DNA of 64,000 nucleotides, taken from the NCBI GenBank assembly GCA_037074765.1, contig JBAMDO010000068.1, positions 183,328 through 247,327 of the forward strand. The letters run 5' to 3'. The number at the start of each line of letters is the position of its first letter. The first letter of the stretch is position 1. The translations under genes were made by a program, and so were the position numbers. This DNA is from Mansonella perstans (taxonomy: Eukaryota; Nematoda; Chromadorea; Rhabditida; Onchocercidae). The notes under the pieces are model-generated. The model was given only the letters and a program-made list of their open reading frames with translations. It searched no databases and was not told where the DNA came from. This document shows positions 51,386-61,724 of this stretch, piece after piece.

Positions 51386-51838
51386 ATAAACTTTTTGATG
51401 ATTAATGATAATCCTTCGATTAAAGTATGAAATTATTCTGATCAACCGAATAACTTCATTTTATTTTATCAATTAAATCGTAACACAAAATTCTGTTTTT
51501 TTCTCTTTTGTTTCTTTTCAAACAGTGGATACAATAAACTGAGAAATTCTGAAAAGCAAAATTTTTGAAATTTAATACATAAGCGTTTAAAATTAATCAA
51601 ATTAATCGTTAATAGTTATTCTCAAATCACATCATATTATAATATAGTGATTATCCAGTGAAAATTTATATCGGCGCTCCAATATCTATAAAAAGCATTA
51701 TGATTCAGAAAATCAGATCCAGAATAATGACTAAATAACTTCACGATTACGAATTTTGCATTATTACGGAATAATCTTATTTCATAATTATTGCAATATA
51801 AGATTTAGAAGCTTACCTTCGAAGAAAGCATTATCCCA

Positions 51839-51945
51839 TTATCCATGTTGACATGCTTGGATTTGTATAGTCAGTGGACCTGGTGGCACCACTCCTGGTA
51901 CCGCTACTGGTATCCCTCCTCCTGGTCCTGGTGCTATGTGCACTT
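51839..51945 (-). pseudogene. Truncated copy I of the secreted peptide gene
   Basis: Minus strand. Only the mature part remains: IAPGPGGGIPVAVPGVVPPG followed by PLTIQIQACQHG and a TAA at 51839-51841. No signal sequence or ATG; an in-frame stop lies just upstream. The Pro/Gly/Val middle is unlike the Gln-rich copies. Confidence 0.6.
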
Positions 51946-52129
51946 AATTCTAAATCAAGAATCAAGGAAAATTAACTGCTTACCTCTACCAGAATCAAGC
52001 TTCTCCTCTAAACAATTTTGATCGAATTTATTTTCCTCTTTGAATTACTTAAATTGGCATTCAGATTAAATTCTGCTACGAAAATTTTACAATTGGAAGA
52101 GATATGATAAAGTTAGCCTATCGATGTCG

Positions 52130-53260
52130 ATATCGATATTTACATTATCGATGTAAAGTTAGCCTCAACGTATAGATAGTCCGATGTTTCATCATCCCAA
52201 GGCGTGACAACGTTGGGTGATGGAGCGCCGACTATTCGTATTGGAATTGAACCCGGAGAGCGGATCCATCACTTTTATAGCAACATCGACAAGCATCCAG
52301 CAAAAGATTTAGCTGTGGTCTTAGACAATTGATAAATACTTAGGCAAAAATTTTTTATTCATTTTGGCCATAATTCACCTTAATACAATTTTATCGACCT
52401 TAGTCTAATATGTATGCTAGAATTCAACCAATGAATTTATTCATAAATTCTGCGTTATTAAAGAAGCGAATTCTGTAGCAAAATATCATACAACTATTAA
52501 CCAAACTTTTTATCAATTTTTAACAGTTTTCAAAATTTTCGACTGGAATAAGTGGCAATTTATTTCATATCAAAAAAACAATCCAAAAAAATTTTGATTT
52601 ACTAAATGATTGCTGACAAAATCTTTGCAAAGCAAAAAATAACTGGATAGATGAAATCTATTTCATTGCTATGACTTACATCAGTTCCTTTTTATTTATC
52701 TGCCTTAATCCATTTTCGCATTTGCCTTAAAATACGAAAAAGAAACTGGTCTCAGAACAATCTATTAATATCTGTTATATTAATTGTTTTGCTGTCAAAA
52801 TAAAAGAACCACAATTTTTATCTCTTAAATCATTGACAATTCCTTCAATGCCTTTTTATTGTTGAACAAAATGCCTGAAGTTTGTTCGGTTTGAAGTGTG
52901 CCATAAGAACTGATAGTTTAAGTGTAATAGCCTCATAATCGGTTAGTGAAACGGCTAATTTTGTTGTTTGATTAAGCGATAACTTTTCTTATAACGCGGA
53001 ATTAAAATTGTTAGCGATTTTTTCAGATTGCAAGAGGACTATGATAAAGTTGATAGTATATCTTTTACTGCTCATTTATTGCACTAGCAGAATCTTATTA
53101 TCGGTACAACAACCACCACCAGCAGGAGGACCAGCACAAGCAGCTCCACTGAATATACAATTACAAGCATCTCTACATGGATAATGGGATAATTCTTTCT
53201 TCTAAGGTAAGCATTTAAACCTTATATTGCATTAATCATGAAATTTAGTTCCCAAGCTTT
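52130..53260 (+). repeat. Array unit, + orientation (contains peptide copy B)
   Basis: G-block at about 52170-52336 is open for 50 codons ending HPAKDLAVVLDN. The 5' block starts near 52735 (AAACTGGTCTCAGAACAATC). Peptide copy B follows, and the unit breaks off at about 53260, joining directly to the tail end of an inverted unit. Confidence 0.65.
53041..53184 (+). CDS. Small secreted peptide, copy B (47 aa)
   Basis: ATG at 53041, 13 bases after TTTTTCAGATTG. Signal sequence MIKLIVYLLLLIYCTSRILL, then SVQQPPPAGGPAQAAP and the end LNIQLQASLHG. Differs from copy C almost only by indels and substitutions in the Pro/Gly/Ala-rich middle, while the flanks and signal are near-identical. Function unknown. 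Confidence 0.55.
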   Translation: MIKLIVYLLLLIYCTSRILLSVQQPPPAGGPAQAAPLNIQLQASLHG

Positions 53261-53261
53261 T

Positions 53262-55080
53262 CTTGAATTTAACACTTTTCAATTTTCACTTAACTTCTCT
53301 TCAGTTTATCAAAGTATAAAATGAATTATTCTGATCAACCGAATAATTTCATTATAACATATCAGTTACCGTCATGTTCAACATTGAACCTCTTGTCTCA
53401 TTATTATTATTTCTTTTTGTTATCTTGTCTCATTATTTTTTACCATAGAACAGATATGATTTCGAAACTAAATTACATCATTTCAGGATATTCAAGTTAA
53501 GACACAACCTACAAGAAGTTATATAATGGCTCTCATTGAATTAATTAATTATTAGCTGTAGCATATAGGAATCTTTTGAATAAATTGAAATTAATAACCT
53601 TTATTTTAAACTTTATCAATACTTATCATTTATCAATGCTGAATAAAAAGTATTCAAAGATAAACAAAAATGTCAAAAAAAGAATATCCAAAATAGGAGA
53701 AAAATGAAAGTTCAATGATATATCAGCCACATAAACAATATTACGTGGTCCACATTTCCTGAAAATGAGGTATTATTCAGTCTTAGCTAATAAACTCCTG
53801 ATAAGATACTTGCAAATGACTTCACTTTTCGATCAAATTCAATTTCATCATTATGTTATTTGAAAATTATTTTGAATATATGGATGGATTGTGGTTACAT
53901 ATGGATAAAAGTGATTTGATAGCATATATACTAACAAAGAAATTAAGAAATGCTATAAAACATTCACAATCCATTCCAAATATTTCAATTATGGGACTTT
54001 TTACGATATTAAATTTAAAAAAATGTTCCATCTATTCAAAATTGCTCATTTGATTAGTTTCTAGCGATCAATCATTTATTAAGTGAACTTGAATTTTCAG
54101 CTTGAAACCACGAATATAGAAAAACAACAAAATCTATGTGCATGGAACTGAATGTTATCTTGTTTAATTTCGTACAATTTATATACAAAGTATGTATCAA
54201 TTTCAACTAGTCAAACTGAGTCAAAAACAATAAAATATTCAAATCAATAAATTCAACATCTCGAATCTTTTATAAGCTAATCTTAGCAAACGTTTTTGTG
54301 CTCCAAATTGTTAAAAAATTCTGAATTATAACGAAATAATCTTATTTCATGATTAATGCAATATAAGGTTTAAAAGCTTACCTTAGAAGAAAGAATTATC
54401 CCATTATCCATGAGATGCTTGTAATTGTATAGTCAGTGGAGCTGCTTGTTGTGCTGGTTTGCTGGTGGTTGTTGTACCGATAATAAGATTCTGCTAGTGC
54501 AATAAATGAGCAGTAAAAGATATACTATCAACTTTATCATAGTCCTCTTGCAATCTGAAAAAATCGCTAACAATTTTAATTCTGCGTTATAAGAAAAGTT
54601 ATCGCTTAATCAAACAACAAAATTGCCGTTTCACTAACCGATTATGAGGCTATTACACTTAAACTATCAGTTCTTATGGCACTTCAAACCGAACAAACTT
54701 CAGGCATTTTGTTCAACAATAAAAAGGCATTGAAGGAATTGTCAATGATTTAAGAGATAAAATTGTGGTTCTTTTATTTTGACAGCAAAACAATTAATAT
54801 AACAGATATTAATAGATTGTTCTGAGACCAGTTTCTTTTTCGTAATTCAAGGTAAATGACAAAAATGGATTAAGGCAGATAAATAAAAAGGAACTGATGT
54901 AAATTATAGCAATGTAACTAGATTTCTTTTATTCAGTCATTTTTTGCTTTGCAAAGATTTTGTCAGCAATCATTTAGTAAATCAAAATTTTTTTAGATTG
55001 TTTTTTTGATATGAAATAAATGACCATTTATTCCAGTCGAAAAATTTGAAAACTGTTAAAAATTGATAAAAGAAATTCAG
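53262..55080 (-). repeat. Array unit, minus orientation (contains copy F)
   Basis: Inverted version of the 49.3-50.6 kb sequence, showing many one-base deletions relative to its relatives (for example ATATAGGAATC where others have ATATCAGGAATT). Ends near 55075, where another minus unit starts. Confidence 0.65.
54433..54540 (-). pseudogene. Frameshifted copy F of the secreted peptide gene
   Basis: Minus strand. Signal sequence is identical to copies A-C (MIKLIVYLLLLIYCTSRILL) and SVQQPPA follows. The frame then shifts, giving NQHNKQLH and an early TGA. The expected AAP-LTIQLQASHG coding continues in another frame to a TAA near 54400. Either a real frameshift or a sequencing indel. Confidence 0.6.
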
Positions 55081-56150
55081 TTTTAGCTAATAAACTTCTG
55101 ATAAGATGCTTGGCAAATTACTTCACTTTTCGATCAAATTCAATTCTCTTCTATCATGTTATTTGAAAATTCATTTTGAATACATGGATGGATTAAGGTT
55201 ACATATGGATAAAATGGTCATTTATGACGATGTAGCTGGTCCTTCATCTAAAATTTGGCTACATTGTTGATAACGCAGATTAGTAAATTAATTCGTGAAC
55301 ATTTTCTTTTGGCTTGGACTAATGCGGAATGTGAACAGTTCAAAAAGTGTTTGAATATCAAGACATTGTCAAATTGTGATAGCATATAAACTATCAAAAA
55401 AATTAACAAATACTATAAAACATTCATAATTTCTATTCCAAATATTTCAATTTTTGGACTTTACACAATTTTAAATTAATAAAATGCTCCATCTATTCAT
55501 AATTGTTCATTTGATTAATATCTAGCGACTAATGATTTGTTGAAATGAGCTTGAAATTTTCAACTTGAAACCAGCGAATCAGAAAAACAACAAAATTCTA
55601 TGCGCAGGAATCAAATGCTATCTCGTTTAATTTCGGCAGTTTATATAAAAGCAGGTCAATCAATTTCATCCAGTCGAACTAAATCATGGTTAATCAGTAG
55701 ATAAACATTTCGGAAATAACAACAAAACAATTCAAATCAATAAATTTTCAATATTCAGAATCTTTTATAAACTATTTCTAGCAAACTCTGCAAATTGCTA
55801 AAAAACTTTGAATTATTACGGAATAATCTTATTTCACGATTATAGCAATATAAGATTTAAAAGTTTACTTTCGAAGAAAGAATTATCCCTTATGTCCTTG
55901 AAGTGCTCGCAGTAATATCACTGAAGGTCGCTCTGGTACTTCTGGTATCGATAATCTTGTGAGGGTGCTCGTGCAATAAATGAGCAATACAAGATATGCT
56001 ATCAATTTCATTGTATTTGAAACGCTCTTGCAAACTGTAACAATAATAATGATAATCTTGAGTTATGAGAAAAGTCACCGCTTAATCAAACAACAAAATT
56101 AGCCTTTTTACCAACCGATTATCAGGCTATTACACTTGAACGCTATTACA
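55081..56150 (-). repeat. Array unit, minus orientation (contains copy G)
   Basis: Related to 53262-55080 but more diverged, with GTTTACTTTCGAAGAAAG in place of the usual 3' donor block. Confidence 0.6.
55883..56011 (-). CDS. Small secreted peptide, copy G (42 aa)
   Basis: Minus-strand ATG at 56009-56011 after TTACAGTTTGCAAGAGCG. Signal sequence MKLIAYLVLLIYCTSTLTRL, then SIPEVPERPSVILLRALQGH and KG. The shortest and most diverged intact member: it has lost the QQPP run but keeps the basic LTRLS junction and a hydrophobic end. Function unknown. Confidence 0.5.
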   Translation of the reverse strand: MKLIAYLVLLIYCTSTLTRLSIPEVPERPSVILLRALQGHKG

Positions 56151-56261
56151 CTTCCAGCTGTAATAATAATTTTTAATAATAAAAATTTTCAGTTGACAAA
56201 TGATAATCTTTCAAATGGTTAATGATAATGTCCCGATAGGTGATAATCATTTAGATGATTA

Positions 56262-56435
56262 ATGACAATCTCTCCAAAAGATTAATAAATATTTTTAATT
56301 GACAAATGATAACATTTTGGATGATAAATGACGATTAAAACTCGAAATACCAACAACCATTTTACCCTTGTCGTAAGGAGCCACAGCGGGGACCATAATG
56401 GCCATAATGTGGCTCGTCTTTTTCTGTCTTGGCTT
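56262..56435. repeat. Inverted repeat arm (left) of 60.5 kb
   Basis: About 170 bp closely matching the reverse complement of 60527-60700, including AACTCGAAATACCAACAACC and CACAGCGGGGACCATAATGG. A second paired segment is 56900-57035 with 60375-60525. Confidence 0.8.
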
Positions 56436-56462
56436 CTGTGAGACTTAAATAATTCTTCGGAA

Positions 56463-56745
56463 TTCAAAAACAAAGAGCTGAAATAAGAGATGAGAGGTTA
56501 AAAAGTTTTATCAATATCACTAGACAGGTAATAATTGAATTAATTAATTAAGTAGAGGGATTGATCAATCTATTTTTTTTACCATGTCTGATTCATTATT
56601 AAAAGATGTTTTCTGGTATAAATATTAGATTTGACTAACAATACTAAATACTGTTTATGCTGAGTGATAGCATTAAATGTCAATTACAGATCAAATTATA
56701 TTACTGTTTTTAGTTTAAACTGCTAATATCGAAACGTTTGATTTT
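56463..56745. repeat. Duplicated piece of the UBR-like gene intron
   Basis: About 280 bp match 29878-30140, an intron of the UBR-like gene, in the same orientation on the plus strand. Shared blocks include TTTTATCAATATCACTAGAC, GGTATAAATATTAGATTTGA and CTGCTAATATCGAAAC. Divergence is modest and mostly substitutions and short indels. Confidence 0.8.
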
Positions 56746-57078
56746 GAATTTTCACATTCTACTTCGAATGATTGGAAGATGAAGCATTGTCGCATCGAAA
56801 GGCTCAATCCGATGTTATAAAGTGGCTTACAAATTAATTATGACAATGATTCAAGCAAAGAAGCTATGCCAGAATAATTCCGTGATTTTAATACAAATTT
56901 TGTCTTTTTTCTAGATGAATTGCAAGGGAATTCTTAGGCAGCATCTGTTTCAGATTTTTGAATCATTTAGCAGTATACTGCGATATTTCTACCTCATTAG
57001 TGCTTATCAAACACTGAATTTTTTCAACTTAAATAATGTAAAGATTGGTCGCCCAACACCCAACGCATTACCCAACGC

Positions 57079-57440
57079 GTGACAACGTCGGGAAAATTTT
57101 TTTATACTTTAACGAATTTGAAAGTCCTAGATAGTGATTTGTTGCGTATATCACCAAAAGAATTATTAATTTCTGAGAAGCTAGCTGAGGATGAAAAAAT
57201 CAGGTCAACTTTAAAAAATTATAAAATATCAATTACACTGCATGCCCAGAGTTTTTTTGAGTACAACAAATCTCACAGAACGCTGTCCTTTAAGCCTAGT
57301 TTATGCAGGCCTTGTCAATACAACAGCCAATTTTTCGGTGGATCATTTCATGTTAACATATTGCTTTATCATAACAACTGATACTGAATTAATACAGACT
57401 GTTACAGCGACGAAGGATATCACTACCGATTAGCATATCT
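57079..57440 (+). pseudogene. Possible BAAT/acyl-CoA thioesterase-like N-terminal remnant
   Basis: A 100-residue frame contains [14 protein letters not shown] and [19 protein letters not shown], resembling the N-terminal beta-sandwich of BAAT/ACOT enzymes (…LIDEPL…VTLRA…). An overlapping frame carries [12 protein letters not shown] where that family has GVDPMGL. There is no clean gene model and the frames are disrupted. Low certainty, helped by a second fragment near 60.75 kb. Confidence 0.3.
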
Positions 57441-58559
57441 GATAAGAATCCTCAATTTTCTGTTTATATCAGTTTCAGCAAGCGAATGGTCAGTATTCGT
57501 CAACCGGCTCAATAATTTGCAAATTTTCTGAAATAAAGTGAACATTACTTAAGCATTTAATACATTATAACGTTTTATCGGGGAAAATAAATATAGGATC
57601 TCTATAATTACAGTTATCATAGAAATTAATAAATGGTATGAAAAACAAAAGTAACTGAAACACTTAGTTAAACTTACCTAGTTAAACTTACTAAAATTTA
57701 TTTGTAATCCATAATAATGCACTAATTGTTCATGATAACTGCTCCAACGACTAATCATTTAAGGTCCAAAAAATAATGATAAGGGATAAGATTTAATTTT
57801 CTTGAATATCTTCGATATTCCGTTTCAATCTGATTTGTAGAAAATTTTTAAAAAAAATTTTTGTAGGGATTTTGACAATAGCTGTTAATTTTAATTACGT
57901 ATTGAACTAGTATTCTGAATTCATCAATTCATTTGCTCCTTCTTTGACAGCCTTCGAACTATCATGAGCTGGTGAATCATCTCTTTCAGATTTTGAAATC
58001 ATCATTTATGAATGTCTTAAATAAATCTTCAAGTTTCTGAAATAAGGTTAACATTATCAAATCCATTAAACTAAAGATTTTTTGTAAAATAGATTAGATT
58101 GTCATTAATTTCGTTTGTTGTTAGTAAGAAAATTCATTTTGGTTTTAATACAGTTTTTTATTTTCTATTGAAGTATTTGTTATTTTGGGTTGCAGGTAGT
58201 TGTTTTTATTATTTTTAATTAATGCAGATTTCTATAGCGTCATTTCTATATTGTTGTTAGCTTTTATTTGTAATGTTTTGGCAAGATAAGTTTGATTATA
58301 TTATGATTTTTAGCATAGTTTATCATAAGTTGTTGTAGATGTTGAGATTTTAAATCGTGAATTAGTTTTGTTCGGTTTCCACTGTTTTGCATATTTTAAT
58401 GTCATTAAATCTTTTATATATTTTAACGCTTTATTTCGGGAAATAAGTATGGGATCTGTAGAATTATATATATCAAAGGGATCAATAAATAGTATGTAAA
58501 ATAAAAGTGACTGAAACTTATCATTCTAAACACTACACTATTCTAATCACTACACTTAT

Positions 58560-60070
58560 TTCATAAATTTAATAGTTTTCAACTTTTCGAATGAATGATC
58601 ATTTATTTCACTTAACTTTTATTCAATTTATCAAAGTATAAAATGAATAATTCTGATCAACCGAATAATTTCATTGTAGCATATCAATCACTGTCATGTT
58701 CAATATAGAAACCGGTTATCTTGTGTTATTATTTTTTACCACAGAACAAATGTGATTTCGAAACTAATTTACAACATTTCAGGAAACTGAAGTTAAAACA
58801 CAACCTACAAAAAATTGAGCTCTCCACTGAATCAATTAATTATTAGCTGTAGCATATCAGGAATATTTTTTGAATAAATTTTGAAATTCAACGAAAGCTT
58901 TTATTTTAAATCCTCATCAATATTTATCATTTATCAATACTGAATAAAAAGTAATCAAAGATAAACAAAATGTTAAGAAAAAGAATATCCAGATATTTGG
59001 TCCACACTTCCTGAAAATGAGGTATTATTTAGTCTTAGCTAAAATACTTCTGATAAGATGCTTGGCAAATTACTTCACTTTTCTGTCAAATTCAATTTTC
59101 TTCTATTATGTTATTTGAGAGTTCATTTTGAATACATAAAAGAATTGTTACATATGGAAAAATCTGGTGTTTATGACGATGCAGATGGTCCTCCATCAAA
59201 ATTTGGCTACATTGTTGATAAATTTAAAAAAATGCTCCATCTATTTGTAATTGCTCATTTGATTAATTCTAGCAATCGATCATTTATTTAAGTCTAAGCA
59301 AGTGAACTTGAAATGTTCACCTTGAAATCAGCGAATATTCCCTAGCAAACGCCTTTGAACTGCAAATTGCTAAAAAATTTTGAATTATTACGAAATAACC
59401 TTATTTCATAATTAATGCAATATAAGTTTAAAAGCTTACCTTAGAAGAAAATATTATCTCATTATCGATGTCATTGAGATGACTGAGCTAATATGACTAC
59501 CTGAGGTGCTGGTGCACCTCGTCTTGCTGGTGGTTGTTGTATCGATAATCTTGTCATAAGGGTGCTGCCGCAACAAATGAACAGCACAAGATAAATTATA
59601 AATTTCAACATGATCCTCTTGCAATCTGAAATAATGGCTTTCGTAATAATTTTAATCTTGAGTTATAAAGTTATCGCTTAATCAAACTACAAAATTAGCC
59701 GTTTCACCAACCAATTCTTCAAACCGAACAAACTCCACGCCTTTTGTTCAACAATGAAAAGGACATTGAAGGAATTGTCAATGATTTAAGAGATAAAAAT
59801 TGTGGTTCTTATACTTTGACAGCGAAACCGATTAATAGATTGTTCTGAGACCAGTTTCTTTTTCGTACTTTAAGGCAAATGACAGAAATGGATTAAGGCA
59901 GATAAATAAAAAGGAACTGATGTAAATCATAACAATGAAACTAGATTTCATCTATCCAGTTATTTTTTGCTTTGCAAAGATTTTATCAACAATCATTTTT
60001 AATAAATCAAAATTTTTCGAATTGTTTTTTTAATATGAAATAAATGATCACTTAAAAATAGAATTTTTGC
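58560..60070 (-). repeat. Array unit, minus orientation (contains copy H)
   Basis: Closely related to 45431-47000. It contains a 77-codon plus frame (59058-59291, MLGKLLHFSVKFNFLLL...) that is interrupted in the other copies and is probably fortuitous. The preceding 57440-58560 is AT-rich, with no gene seen. Confidence 0.6.
59471..59611 (-). CDS. Small secreted peptide, copy H (46 aa)
   Basis: Minus-strand ATG at 59609-59611 after TTTCAGATTGCAAGAGGATC. Signal MLKFIIYLVLFICCGSTLMT, then RLSIQQPPARRGAPAPQ and the end VVILAQSSQ. Same subtype as copy E. The only clear protein differences lie in the Pro-rich middle (ARRGAPAP versus APRGAQP). Function unknown. Confidence 0.55.
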   Translation of the reverse strand: MLKFIIYLVLFICCGSTLMTRLSIQQPPARRGAPAPQVVILAQSSQ

Positions 60071-60526
60071 TACATAAAAAAAAATTTTGCGACATCTTAT
60101 ATGTATTCTAAAATTCATTGAGATGAGTGAATTTATTTATTAATACTACGTTGTTAAAGGTAGCAAATTCTGCAGCAAAATAGATCAAAATTTCCTTCAA
60201 ATTAATCAAAATTTCTATAATCAAAATTTTAATCAAAAATTAATTTTTTTTTCTTGTTCTCGATTCTTAAAAGAAGTTAGTTTCTATTCGATCTCTTGCA
60301 AAATTTCAATATGAAGTGCACAAATGAAACCTGAAAATGATAATGACAGATTTGCAACTGAAAAGTATGAAGGCCTCAGAAAACCAATCTTTACATCATT
60401 TAAGTTGAAAAATTTCAGTGCTTGATCAGCACTGATGAGGTAGAAATATCGCAATATACTGCTAAATGATCCAAAAATCTAAAATAGATGCTGCCTAAAA
60501 ATTTCTTTGCAATTCGTCTAACAGAT

Positions 60527-60700
60527 AGAAAAAGAAGAGCCACCTTATGGGCCATTATGGTCCCCGCTGTGGCCCCTTACCACAAGCGTAAAATGGTTGT
60601 TGGTATTTCGAGTTTTAATCGTCATTTATCATCCAAAATGTTATCATTTGTCAATTAAAAATATTTATTAATCTTTTGAAGAGATTGTTATTAATGATCT
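60527..60700. repeat. Inverted repeat arm (right) of 56.3 kb
   Basis: Reverse complement of 56262-56435. With 60375-60525 it forms a composite arm about 325 bp long. In the left arm the two parts are separated by the captured UBR intron piece. Confidence 0.8.
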
Positions 60701-60785
60701 AGTCCTCCAGGCATGATATCTATTACACCAGGAAATATCAAACCTGTAAAAGAACGGCTCTAACCCATCTCTAAAAAGTAAAGGC
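60700..60785 (-). pseudogene. Possible BAAT/acyl-CoA thioesterase fragment
   Basis: Minus strand: VRAVLLQ and, one frame over, GLIFPGVIDIMPGGL. This matches the BAAT/ACOT core segment that precedes the nucleophile region (…VRGTLFLPP…GPFPGIVDMFG…). A one-base shift at the ACAG/GT position separates the two halves. Short but specific; most likely a relic. Confidence 0.4.
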
Positions 60786-61724
60786 ACTAGATGTTAAACC
60801 ACCGAAACCGAGCTTACTACGTTCGGAATGACTTCGAAGGTTTGAAATAGAGCACGACTTTTCGATAAAAAATTATGCGATCACAAATGTTTATTCAGTC
60901 ACTAGAACGAATGATAGATGGCTTGATTATATCCAAAGGTCCCTTAGCACAGATAAAGAAGAGAAGTGATGAAGAAACAACAAAAGATGAATAAGGAATC
61001 TTCAATTTTACCATTTTTTATGCTTTCATTCTCTTTACCAATACTTCCTATAAATGAAATTGGCATTATTTTATAACAAAATGAATAAGTTTGATTATTC
61101 ATGTTTGATAATAAATAAGTTTGATTATTTGTGTTTGATGATACAGTTATCATCATCTTGTAGCAGTGTTGACAAACAATGGTAATTTCAATTTGAAGCC
61201 AAGCTTATTGCCTTTTAAAAAAACTTTACCAGCTTGACAACGCGACACAGAAAGTCAACATAAAATGTTAATTAATTGCTCTCATTGATAGTTATTGAAG
61301 TTTAAGAAAATTGTACACCAAGAAAAGTTATTCCTCATCTGATTTAATGAAGTAATTATTGCCCAAAAGACTTAAAATGGCAGTGGTAAAATTGGGAACT
61401 AAAATGATTTAAGTACTTCTATTCTGCTGTGTGAAATAGTTTGTAAAAGTGCGGCATGGAAGAGTTTGCCTACATTTGCCCGAATTTAATTAAACTAGTT
61501 AAATGAATTTTGCTGGACAGAACCTGTTGGGAGAAGAATTAGTCTGGTTAACCAAGAATTGGCTAACCATAATTCATTCATTTTGTTGCAAATTTACTCT
61601 TTTGCTTATTTCACATTATCTAATTTCTGATTAATGTTGATAAGATTGTATAAGAAGAATGATAGACAAAATGAGTAAAAAATTATTGTCAAAGAATCTA
61701 TCAACTGTCTACAATCACAACTAA

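Larger units (their letters stand above)
48230..51480 (+). repeat. Most complete array unit, + orientation
   Basis: Order: G-block (about 48570), 5' block, peptide copy A (49291), 3' block (49450-50350), terminal block (50380-50640, GTTGTGTCTTAACTTC to TTGATCAGAATAAATCATT) and B-block copy 3 (50690-51385). It serves as a reference for recognising the other, shorter units. Confidence 0.65.

Noticed and set aside
59058..59291. 77-residue plus ORF inside an array unit
   Set aside because: It is open in this copy only; relatives at 41.5, 46.0, 53.8 and 55.1 kb have stops and indels, so it is probably chance.
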